Below are positions 10,415-20,619 of a stretch of 64,000 nucleotides of DNA, piece by piece (within the stretch, counting starts at the first letter, position 1; each line of letters starts with the position of its first letter). The stretch is from assembly GCA_009760855.2 (NCBI GenBank), contig WPIO01000002.1:13058001-13122000 (forward strand), in the 5' to 3' direction. The position numbers were made by a program, and so were the translations under genes. A model generated the notes under the pieces. That model saw nothing but the letters and a program-made list of their open reading frames with translations, was not told the DNA's origin and made no database searches. The DNA is from Cristatella mucedo (lineage: Eukaryota; Bryozoa; Phylactolaemata; Cristatellidae).

Positions 10415-12700
10415 CCGGTGTTCTTCGAGGCGACGGCGTTCTGCGAGACGACGGTGCTCCTCAAAGCGACGGCGCTCGCCGGGGCGACGGCGATCTGCGA
10501 GGCGACGGGACAGTGGGACATACATCAAGACAATTCAGGCGACGGCTATTTCCGAGGCGACGGCTATTTCCGAGGCGACGGCTATTTCCGAGGCGACGGC
10601 TATTTCCGAGGCGACGGCTATTTCCGAGGCGACGGCTATTTCCGAGGCGACGGCAATTTCCGAGGCGACGGCAATTTCCGAGGCGACGGCAATTTCCGAG
10701 GCGACGGCAATTTCCGAGGCGACGGCAATTTCCGAGGCGACGGCAATTTCCGAGGCGACGGCAATTTCCGAGGCGACGGCAATTTCCGAGGCGACGGCAA
10801 TTTCCGAGGCGACGGCAATTTCCGAGGCGACGGCAATTTCCGAGGCGACGGCAATTTCCGAGGCGACGGCAATTTCCGAGGCGACGGCAATTTCCGAGGC
10901 GACGGCAATTTCCGAGGCGACGGCAATTTCCGAGGCGACGGCAATTTCCGAGGCGACGGCAATTTCCGAGGCGACGGCAATTTCCGAGGCGACGGCAATA
11001 TCCGAGGCGACGGCAATTTCCGAGGCGACGGCAATTTCCGAGGCGACGGCAATTTCCGAGGCGACGGCAATATCCGAGGCGACGGCAATATCCGAGGCGA
11101 CGGCAATATCCGAGGCGACGGCAATATCCGAGGCGACGGCAATATCCGAGGCGACGGCAATATCCGAGGCGACGGCAATATCCGAGGCGACGGCAATATC
11201 CGAGGCGACGGCAATATCCGAGGCGACGGCAATATCCGAGGCGACGGCAATATCCGAGGCGACGGCAATATCCGAGGCGACGGCAATATCCGAGGCGACG
11301 GCATTTTTTGAGGCGACGGCATTTTTTGAGGCGACGGCATTTTTTGAGGCGACGGCATTTTTTGAGGCGACGGCATTTTTTGAGGCGACGGCATTTTTTG
11401 AGGCGACGGCATTTTTTGAGGCGACGGCATTTTTTGAGGCGACGGCATTTTTTGAGGCGACGGCATTTTTTGAGGCGACGGCATTTTTTGAGGCGACGGC
11501 ATTTTTTGAGGCGACGGCATTTTTTGAGGCGACGGCATTTTTTGAGGCGACGGCATTTTTTGAGGCGACGGCATTTTTTGAGGCGACGGCATTTTTTGAG
11601 GCGACGGCAATATCCGAGGCGACGGCAATATCCGAGGCGACGGCAATATCCGAGGCGACGGCAATATCCGAGGCGACGGCATTTTTTGAGGCGACGGCAT
11701 TTTTTGAGGCGACGGCATTTTTTGAGGCGACGGCATTTTTTGAGGCGACGGCATTTTTTGAGGCGACGGCATTTTTTGAGGCGACGGCATTTTTTGAGGC
11801 GACGGCATTTTTTGAGGCGACGGCATTTTTTGAGGCGACGGCATTTTTTCGATATCCGAGGAGACGGCAATATCCGAGGCGACGGCAATATCCGAGGCGA
11901 CGGCAATATCCGAGGCGACGGCAATATCCGAGGCGACGGCAATATCCGAGGCGACGGCAATATCCGAGGCGACGGCAATATCCGAGGCGACGGCAATATC
12001 CGAGGCGACGGCAATATCCGAGGCGACGGCAATATCCGAGGCGACGGCAATATCCGAGGCGACGGCAATATCCGAGGCGACGGCAATATCCGAGGCGACG
12101 GCATTTTTTGAGGCGACGGCATTTTTTGAGGCGACGGCATTTTTTCGAGGCGACGGCATTTTTTCGAGGCGACGGCATTTTTTCGAGGCGACGGCATTTT
12201 TTCGGGGCGGCGGCATTTTTTCGAGGCGACGGCATTTTTTCGAGGCGACGGCATTTTTTCGAGGCGACGGCATTTTTTCGAGGCGACGGCATTTTTTCGA
12301 GGCGACGGCATTTTTTCGAGGCGACGGGCATTTTTCGAGGCGACGGCATTTTTTCGAGGCGACGGCATTTTTTCGAGGCGACGGCATTTTTTCGAGGCGA
12401 CGGCATTTTTTCGAGGCGACGGCATTTTTTTCGAGGCGACGCATTTTTTTTTTCGAGGCGACGGCATTTTTTCGAGGCGACGGCATTTTTTCGAGGCGAC
12501 GGCATTTTTTCGAGGCGACGGCATTTTTTCGAGGCGACGGCATTTTTTCGAGGCGACGGCATTTTTTCGAGGCGACGGCAATTTCCGAGGCGACGGCAAT
12601 TTCCGAGGCGACGGCAATTTCCGAGGCGACGGCAATTTCCGAGGCGACGGCAATTTCCGAGGCGACGGCAATTTCCGAGGCGACGGCATTTTTTGAGGCG
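10415..12700 (+). repeat. Minisatellite, ~118 units of 18-19 bp in variant blocks
   Basis: The core unit is gaggcgacggcaatttcc. Diverged units at 10415-10510 lead into the regular array at 10541. Blocks in order are: 6 units with ctatttcc (10541), 19 with caatttcc (10649), 1 with caatatcc, 3 with caatttcc, 13 with caatatcc (11063), 17 with catttttt (11297), 4 with caatatcc (11603) and 10 with catttttt (11675). There follow an 8-bp irregularity near 11855, 13 with caatatcc (11863), 2-3 with catttttt (12097), about 23 units lengthened to 19 bp (12133-12573) and 6 with caatttcc (12573). Because 18 is divisible by 3 and the unit has no stop in any frame, all six frames stay open for long distances. 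The resulting FRGDGN, ISEATA or PSPRKL proteins are artefacts. Confidence 0.95.
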
Positions 12701-13189
12701 ATTACAATTTACCTGGCGATTTGCATCCTTCACAGAGGTGGCAGCTTAGGGCAGACGGGCTGATGCGTCCAGCAGAGGGGCGGCACGTCCGGCAGAGGGT
12801 TAACAGTATTAGCATACCATGGCTAGCAGGTGGTAGCCTCCACCACCAAGTGGATGCCCTCGAGACTGCTTTAAACCATAGATACTCCCTACTGCAAACT
12901 CCTGCAGTACAATAGGAGTCAGGACGCATCGGCCATCAATGTGAGTAAAACTTTCCTAACAAAAGTGGAAAACGGCTGAAGGATTGACGTCGCTATACTT
13001 ACCACAGTGCTAGCAACTGCACCGAGCCGGCTGCTGCGACAGCTTCTGCTGGTCGTTAGCCAAAGCTCTTTTTTTATCTTTCCGCAGCTGATCGAGGCTG
13101 TGTTGAAATAAAATGAATCTTCTAGCCCTAGGATTGTGCTACAGAGCCTGATCAAAACGACACATTCTTCTGAAAACGCCACGAGACGT

Positions 13190-13355
13190 GCCTTGATGGC
13201 ACACTGGGTAAGGCTTTTTTGTCTTTCACGATCTCACGACCACAGTGCCCAGGTAATTAGTTCGATTCCGGCGGTGGGCGATGCCTTACCGTTACAGCTA
13301 GCAATGAAAATACTCGTAAAAGCTCTACTGTCTCTATACAAAAGTGACTGATTAA
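13190..13355 (+). mobile_element. SINE-B relic inside the right arm
   Basis: It has a tRNA-like head: 'ggcacactgggtaaggct' (A box), then 'cacgatctcacgacc', then 'gttcgattccg' (B box). The body contains 'agctagcaatgaaaatac' and ends near 'ctctatacaaaa', as in the other SINE-B copies. It is the inverted counterpart of 6545-6685. Confidence 0.6.
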
Positions 13356-13439
13356 TCACCTATGGCTTAATTGTTATTCATCATCAAGTTCCATACAGAC
13401 TTTTTCGACACATCCCCTTAGTGTATTACCTGCCAAGAC

Positions 13440-13960
13440 CAGCAGATGACCGTGCAACAGGTAAGATCTCTTGCTCGGTCGTCAACCACAACATGCTCAC
13501 GCCACTTCGAACGAGCCTCAAACCTACTCAGAGCTTTCTTAGGAGCTCTACCGAACTTTTCTAACCTGGTAACTGTAGTACTAGCGCTCACATGTCACCG
13601 CGTTTTACTTCTGCAATTGCCACTTAGCCTGTAAGTAAGCAATTGTTAGTGCTCGCTACGTGTCAGTGCTCTTGACATTTCCCTTTTACTGACACGTGGC
13701 TGAAGTAAACCAACTACTCAGCTATCATCGCTGCTTCACCTAAAACTAGTGTCCAGCTTTCATTACGTAAAATGAAGTTAGGCTGCAAGTTAGACGGTAT
13801 CGCCTGCTGCTCTGTCAACATGTCAAGATTTGCTCGGCACCGACTGTGCCAGCTTTTCAACGTCTAGTGCTCAGTCGAGGTGATCGCGATTTGCCAATAA
13901 CTACAACAATTCATCCTCCCGTCACCTAACCTAAATCGAGACCAGCTTAGGCAGAAGCTA
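13440..13960 (+). repeat. Module copy 3
   Basis: This is the direct-orientation match of 5085-5600 and the inverted match of 5936-6440, with the shared landmarks listed for copy 1. It forms the outer part of the right arm. Confidence 0.65.
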
Positions 13961-14169
13961 AGGTCTTGCTAGCTTAAGCTTCCGTGACTTGGCGGTAAGA
14001 GTAACGCTTTTTCCGGGATTTACGACTTGTATTGAGCTCCCTATCGTCCGATTCCGATTTCAGCGCGGCCACTAAGTTGCATCCGGCAAGTCATTGACTG
14101 ATTTTTCTGCCACATCGCCCCACTTTTTTCTTTAACTATAAACGTCATTTAATTTCGACGTGCAGCAAG

Positions 14170-14860
14170 TACATCAACTGCACAAATTACAAGCCGCAAC
14201 GAAGAGTTGACAAGATTTTTCACCTTGCCCAACTTATGTCCACAACGATATCTCTACGTCAGCTGAAATCATCACGTTCAGCATGACCCAAAAAGAGACT
14301 GTACCAACTTGCTCGCGGCATTATGGCAGAGACACGGTCAGCCTATCTTGCCAAATTAGAACTAACCTCAATCGCATTGGCGTCTCTGTTCGAGTGAGGA
14401 ATCACACAGCTCAATGCAGCAAACTATTAGCGTGAGTTACCTTGGGCTATTACCAGTAATACGCAGAGGCTTATTCTATCAGCTTGGATTTGTAAGCGTT
14501 GCTTTGTCTAGAAAAAGCAGCCGACAGTAAAAAACCTTGAGCTTCCCGTACGTGAATCATGCACACGGCATTCAAGCGGTCGGTAGTCATCCCCCTCGGT
14601 GTCGTTTACAATTTGGTATTTCGAAAAGCTCTGCTGAGCTGTCCAATCACAAGGTTACGATATCATTGTTGTAGTATCCTTCGCCTTAGCCGGCAATACG
14701 CTAAACCTAACAAATTTCGTCTCAGAGAGCACAACCCAAACATCAGGTAAAGAAGGGCTGGCTAAACATACCGCTATTATATACCTAAATATAATAAATA
14801 AAATATAAAGATATACCTAAATATTTGCCGCAAAAAGGGCTGCCTGATTCGACTCAAAAG
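14170..14860. other. No gene recognised
   Basis: This is unique-looking sequence between the right arm and a SINE-A relic. I found no motif-bearing frame in it. Confidence 0.4.
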
Positions 14861-14864
14861 TTAA

Positions 14865-14975
14865 CGCACTCGCATCGAACCGAGGTCCAAGTGAATAAAT
14901 TTAATGACCGAGGTCGTGAGCCTCATGGTTATGCGAAGCGCCTGAATAGAGATTATTAAGTTTAGCAATGGCAAA
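14865..14975 (+). mobile_element. SINE-A relic
   Basis: The stretch contains 'gaccgaggtcgtgagcc' followed closely by 'cgaagcgcctgaatagagat', as in the B-box-to-tail part of the intact SINE-A at 55.4 kb. The A-box end is not clear. Confidence 0.5.
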
Positions 14976-15235
14976 ATGAAGTAAACTAAACCATATACGG
15001 ATGGATAAATAGATAAATACAGATGTATATATTACATGGAATAGCTCGAACACAGAGTGCATTCAACAGCAAACGACGGCACTGCTTTGTCGTTGAGAGA
15101 AAGCTTTGCACGTTGCAACATTGAGCTGTCTTTGCAGGCTTAGGCATTCGCGTTCGGTATTCGGTGCTTTGAGTTCGAGTGACTCCACGCTACGCTCAAA
15201 AAGTACTCTAGTAGCTTCAGCGAGCCTGGACGAAC

Positions 15236-16316
15236 ATGGCCGGCGACGCATAATCGTCTTACTTTGAAGGTCGGAGTCCTGCGGCCGCTGCTGGTCAGCC
15301 AGTGCGTTACGAGATGCAAGTCATCAAATTCAGTCTGCTTTGCACTCAGTTTTACATTGAGAAACCTTCCTTAGGAAGTTGGCTTAGTGCTTAAAGAGCT
15401 GCAAATGCAAGACGCTCTGCAAAAAGTTCATGACGTGAACACGTTCGCAGAGGCACAAATAGCTCTGGTCGCCGCTCTGCGAGAAGACAACGAATGCCTC
15501 CGTACACAGTTAGACGCAATGGCCCGGGCGCGCCAAACTAATCAGGCCGAAAGGCAAACTCAAACAGACGGTGGTTGCGAGAACACGCTTTGCCTGTCTC
15601 GTGTCAGGAAAATGGAAGAGCTCGAAATGGAAAGCGACATCTTGGAAATGGAGATGCAGTCACTCAAAGAGGACCTAGCAGCCACGAAAGATCGCCTGCG
15701 GAGGCTCAACGAGGCTCTACTGGAAAGCTCGGCTGAGCTGGATCAGCAAAGCGCAGCCCATCGAGAACAAACGAAATGCCTGACTCAAGCTGCAAGTAAG
15801 ATCGAGAGTCATGAGCAAACGATTGGGGCTCAGCAGAAGACGCTCGCCTCCCAGCAGCTCACGATAGAGGCGCAGCAACAATCTTTATCCGGTCTTCTGC
15901 GACATCTCCAAGACGCTAGAGAGCGAGCTGACAACATCTCTGCCGCTAGCTCGCAGCTCGTTGCCGATAAGGAACAGCTGCAGCAGGCTCACGAGGCAGC
16001 CATCGCAAGGCTACTTGTCGTTGCTACTGAGCTAGAAGCTTGCGAATTGATGCTAGGCGAGCAGAGGGCAGCCAACGCCCATTTCATTGAGACTCTGTCG
16101 CACCAAAGTCACCAGCTAGGCGAAAGCAGCTCTTTTTTGACACGCCTGGAGAAAAGAACTCCCGACGTCGACATCGAGGACGTCCTGATCGCCCAAGAGC
16201 CCCAAAACAATAACTTGGTTGGCGCTAGCAAAGGTGAGGCACCGAAGATTAAGTCGCCATCGTGTTGGCTTTTTCTAAAGGTCAAATTGTTCCGGCGAAG
16301 CTCACGTCTGCTGTGA
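15236..16316 (+). pseudogene. Second copy of the coiled-coil gene, 5' end broken
   Basis: The ATG equivalent to 7899 is kept at 15236 but is followed by a stop after five codons (15251-15253), and the next 150 bp are diverged. From about 15395 the sequence is almost identical to 8048-8690 of the first copy, with only a few substitutions in about 600 bp. It then diverges moderately towards the C terminus. The frame is open to 16316 but its first in-frame ATG is internal (15405). The last residues (KSPSCW...FLKVKLFRRSSRLL) are conserved. An upstream exon could rescue it, but none was found. The sharp identity step suggests gene conversion from the intact copy. Confidence 0.75.
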
Positions 16317-16459
16317 CAAGGTAGCATCGGAGAAGACCGAAAGCTACTTACTAATTATTTCTTTTTCTACTGCCAATAACGTCGCCGCCATAGTAGGTAC
16401 AAGGTGAAATTTGCGCGGCAATTCCAAATAGCTGGAACAGAAGTCAGGCCATCGGTGCC

Positions 16460-16647
16460 ACGTCGCACAGTGGCCCAGTCGAGATGCCGTTTCCAGGCCG
16501 TTGCCCAGGGTTTTCTGCCACGGCGATCGCTCTGCTCGGAGCTGCCTCGGCGTCCTCTGCCTCTGCTTCAATAGCCAATGATGCCGGCAGTGCGTTCATC
16601 GCAACCCCAGGCACCTCCGGAGTCAGTGAAGTCAGAGCCAGCCAAGG

Positions 16648-16684
<37 letters not shown>

Positions 16685-17395
16685 GCTTGTTGTCGCCGAT
16701 TCGTTGCTCTTCGTTCAACTCAAAAGTCGAGCTGTCGGACTTATCGATCGGATGAGTTGGACGATTCGATGCGGAGACGCTTTGAAAAGTTTCGCTTCGG
16801 TCGGCCGATTCGACCTAAATTTCCAGTAAATTTGCTAATTCGCTTAGGTCCGCGCCCACGTCGGCTCCTGTTCAGGCTAAATTTAGAAGGCTCAAACGCT
16901 ATCCGAACCGCCAGCAGCTAGACTATAGACCTTGCTTGGTATTCAAAATGATAAACGTAGCGTCGTTCGTTCTGCTGCTGCAGACGCTACTGTTTCTTTG
17001 TTCTTGATAGCAAACCGGATGCATATTGCATCTGCCTAATTCTGGTGCCACTTCAGTAAATCAGCTAACAACATATAAGCATAGAGGCCCTGTTTGTCAC
17101 GCTCTTTGCCATGCCAAGCTGCGCATGGCACCCAATTTAACCTCTCAGTTCGGTAAACTATCCTTTCCAAAATATTTTTTGAATAAGTTAATGAGATTCA
17201 TAAAGTTCGTGGTTAATTTTGAAATAGTACCGATACAAAATGACTCCTTACTCGGTGCGATGGATAAATAAAAGGAAACTTGTTTCTGATTTTTGGAATC
17301 GGGTCTGTCTTGCTAATGCTTGATTAATTAGCAGCTAAGCTCTAGGGAGGGGCTGACTATCTGCTAGTATGTAGTTATCCGAATAGTGCATTAAT
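16460..17395. other. Intergenic, with a CTG/GCT repeat
   Basis: The stretch follows the duplicated coiled-coil locus. Apart from the trinucleotide run at 16647-16683 I see no supported feature. The open frames over it are Ala- or Leu-rich products of that run. Confidence 0.45.
16647..16683 (+). repeat. (GCT)n trinucleotide run
   Basis: About twelve uninterrupted GCT/CTG units. It is likely length-variable. Confidence 0.9.
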
Positions 17396-17452
17396 GCAAT
17401 TAATGCATTAATTAATTAATTAATTAATGCATTAATGCAATAATGCATTACT
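17388..17452. repeat. AT-rich palindrome of TTAA/ATGC words
   Basis: Positions 17401-17434 form a perfect 34-bp self-complementary sequence built from taatgcatta ends and attaatta repeats. Imperfect echoes of gcattaatgc lie on both sides. Confidence 0.85.
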
Positions 17453-17789
17453 GCCATCAATTCATAGTGATAACGAATCAATTGAGCTGAAGGCAGCGGA
17501 GCACAATGTGGAGCTTGACATTGTTCATGATGCTTCAACAAGTTGTCAGGTATTTCGATCATATAATATCACCTAAGAAAACACTTTATTTCACTCGTGC
17601 TCTACCCTACTGTGCGGCTGCCTTCTTGTGCGCTTTGTCTTTATTTCGCAAAGCACGATACTTGCTTGCTTCTTCATGTCAATCTTGGCACGATACTGCC
17701 ATGTCAGTGACATTTTTGGATTGATTCCATTATCGGTGTGCATGTGTGTGCCCGTGTGCACGTGTGGTGAGATGCATATCTCGGTCAGT

Positions 17790-19400
17790 AATTCCACAAA
17801 GTCACAAAAACCGAGTGGGTGCTATGCAGGAGAGTTTTCTTTAGTGCATTCAAATCATAAGCAACTTTGGTGCGGACATAGTAGACAACAGAGTTCATCT
17901 CACGCCAGAAATGGTATGTGAGAAGTTTAGCTGAGTCAGAGCGCAGTCGAAGAAGTCAGCGTCTGGAAGTATCTGGAAGTGGCAGCTCAGGACGGCTGGA
18001 GGGGGCGTACCACAGTCGGCAGCAAAAGAGTTGTTGCCTAAAGATTGTGGAAGTGAGCTCCACAGTCTAGGACCTGCTGAAAAAATGTATCTGTCGCCAA
18101 CGACCTTTAAGCGGATGAATGGAACACATGATTTATTGTCCATGCAGGACCTGCTGACACCAGGAGGGGGCTGAAACTGGCACAGCAATTAACTAGGTAT
18201 GGAGGAGACAAGCCGTGGCGGGCCTTGTGGGTCAGCGTAAGAACTTTGCTCTGTATTCTATGATCAACCGGAAGCCATCCTAGCTCTTTCAGGAAAGAAG
18301 GCACATGGTCAAACCTCTTTGATTTGTAAACTTGCCTTGCCATATTCATCGTCAGTTGCCGCGGCCTAGTGACTTTTTTGTAGCTCGGCCGAAAGAAAAT
18401 TGAGATAATGTTGCCGAGACAGAACCAAGGAGCGAGTTAAATTCTTTGCAAGCCACCGTGAAAGACAGATCATAATCTGTGACAGGGATCGGACGTGATA
18501 GCTAGATGTAGAAGCAGTCTTCTTAACGAAGCTTTCAAAATTTAGGCAGCTGTCGAAGACGACACCTAAATTCCGAGCTCAAGGCGACGGTGGCACCACA
18601 ATATCGCACCAATTAGAAGACCATTGTCCCCATGCGTCCAACCGCACGTTCGGCGGTTTCTTATTAGTACAAGCTCGGTACTATTGTCGTTTTACCAATG
18701 GAAATCGTCTGACATCCGGGATTGACTGTCTGCAAGCCATGCATTCAGTTTATCTGTCGCTGCAGCAGGGTCCGACGGTTTTAAAATGACAAATACTGCT
18801 GGATGTTATCAGCTAGATATGATAGCCGATCTTACGGTCCTAAATCAGTTGTTCCAACGCCTCTGTATAAATGGAGAACAGCAAAGGACCGAGAACGACA
18901 CCTTGTAGTACTCCACATGTGACTTGTCTGCTGGATGAGACGTGACCAGCACACGACGCGGATTTAACACGATTTGACGAATACGACTTGAACCATGCCT
19001 CGTCAACCACACCGATCGTTGTTCTCAGTCGTTCAAGAAGGATATCGCGATCAGTGGTGTCGAACGCAGCTGATAGATCAAGCAGAACCATGGCATGAAC
19101 ACTCTCGTACTTGTTGTCGCTTTGACGCTGTTGGTCAGATAGAAGAGAGCAGTTTCAGTAGAGTGGTGTCACTTGAATCATGTCTTAAGTTTCTTTTACA
19201 TCTCTGTATATGTGCTATAATGTGTCTGCTGAGCGGCAATCATTTTGAGAATCTTTGACAAAAACAGTGAAGAGAAAATAGGCGATAGTTTTCTAGGAAT
19301 TTTCTGTGAATCGAATCTTGGCTTTTCAAGTATCGGTCGTGTAATGGCCAATTCGAAAAGGTGAACCAAAAAAGTCGAGGACAAAACAGCTCCGTTAAAA
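17790..19400 (-). mobile_element. LINE-B copy, reverse transcriptase remnant
   Basis: Read on the minus strand from 19400, it begins with a KLSPIFSSLFLSKILKMIA stretch, the degenerate start of an RT domain. It continues with LDLSAAFDTTDRDILLERL (RT motif A, near 19060), VLQGVVLGPLLF (motif B, near 18890) and a C-terminal GDRYIFSAGPRLWSSLPQSL near 18090. The tail region lies at 17790-17900. The catalytic YADD stretch falls in a broken part. Frameshifts and stops are frequent. The endonuclease part is absent, so the copy is 5'-truncated and dead. Confidence 0.75.
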
Positions 19401-19619
19401 AACATGATACACCTGATACTTTCGGAGTACCTATAATACAGAAATAGCTCATACATAATGAATATTTGACAAATAACTAGCTAAGAAAGATTAAGTGGAA
19501 TTAGGAAACAAAATTTTTCTTGAGTACAACATTATAAGGCTTCGAGTCGACATTTTAAATATAATAAAAGATATTTTTTTATCATTTAAATCCCAATGTT
19601 TATTGTCATGATGTGTGCG

Positions 19620-20610
19620 AACGGAGGTTATCCAGACACTCAATGTCATAGGTTGGAACAAGAGTTTGAAGACGCCGATTGAGTTTCACATACTTCGTCT
19701 TCGATGCTTCCGGTTGTCGGTTCCCGCTTGGAAGCGTGCGATATCGATCTCTATTCTGTCCTGCTCCTTTCAAAATTATGCGATGAGTTTGAATACAAAT
19801 GGGTGGTAGCAGTAGATGATCTCTTGAAAGGCGTGGTGCCATTCTTCCACGGAGTTGTTATTGCAAGTCAGACCATAAATGACTCGATCCCGAACATTCC
19901 AAAGACAAATACCGAATGGAGGTGTTACTCTGCGATTGTGTCTCTGTTGTCTAACTGAATTGTCTTCTCAGTAATCAACGATAGTATCCAGTTCATCCGG
20001 GCAAATTTCGACAAGCATTTTGAAGGCATCAGTTACGTCGGTACTTGAAAAGAAACTCGAAGCTAGTAACGTTTTGACGTGCAGACGAATACTTTCGTTG
20101 TCACGGTAATCTTTGGTCAAATGAGAATCTTGAACTTTTTTATATAAACTGTCCTAAAGAAAAGAGGCAGCCGACGAGCTGAGTTGTGTGTGGAATATGT
20201 GAATCACGGCAATATGGCTTGCTTTCTCAAAATCCACCAATATACCTATTGGATTTAAAGTTGGCTTCAAATCGCAAAGCTTCTAAAAAACACAGACGTA
20301 TGTCACCTCACGTTTATCTTGTAGGAGAACATAGACCAAAAGGAACTACAGATCTGTCGGCCAACGAATGCACGGTGAAAACTTTTAAAAAATTCAGTGG
20401 CGGTCCAATCATGAACCAATGACGATGCTGCTCCAGAATGTCAAGATTTTTATCTGTGCCGAAGATTGTAATACGAGTGGCATTATCTGCTCCAGTGTCC
20501 TCAAGAACGAAACTTTTGCTTCTCACTTTATTTTGCAGAGCTCCAGGGATGACGATATCTGCAAATGTTGTTGGATTCGCGAATTTTCGCCATTGAATTT
20601 GTTGCCGCGT
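19620..20610 (-). pseudogene. Mutator-like (MULE) transposase pseudogene
   Basis: Minus-strand translations in shifting frames give, from 20560 downwards, ADIVIPGALQNK, RITIFGTDKNLDILEQH, HRHWFMIGP and FLKVFTVHSLADRSVVPF. These match the start and first catalytic region of animal MULE transposases related to FLYWCH-containing genes. Further on come a degenerate IGILVDFEKASHIAV (second acidic region), QDSLYKKVQDSHL-like and RLHVKTLLASSFFSSTDV (near 20080), and VIYGLTCNNNSVEEWHHAF (near 19850), the family's C-terminal N-N-x-x-E-x-W-H signature. At least three frameshifts or stops break it. No terminal inverted repeats were identified. Confidence 0.7.
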
Positions 20611-20619
20611 TCGTTCGAT

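Larger units (their letters stand above)
12690..14080 (-). repeat. Right arm of the ~1.4-1.5 kb inverted repeat
   Basis: This is the inverted partner of 5820-7340. It runs from the right edge of the minisatellite through a segment whose minus-strand reading repeats the ASTWWW and CRTCRPSAGRI patterns of the left arm. It continues through a SINE-B relic (13190-13355) and module copy 3 (13440-13960). Weaker similarity continues to about 14165, matching sequence near 5690-5810 in direct orientation. Confidence 0.75.

Noticed and set aside
10541-12700. Array considered as a CRISPR array
   Set aside because: Units are contiguous with no spacers, and the context is eukaryotic.
10181-12749. Very long repeat proteins (up to 783 aa) in five or six frames
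   Set aside because: They exist only because an 18-bp stop-free unit is repeated. Frames on both strands are open equally, and no start, splice or domain evidence favours any of them.
16484-16921. 145-aa Ala-rich frame
   Set aside because: The Ala run is the (GCT)n repeat. The flanks have no recognisable motif and no conservation evidence.
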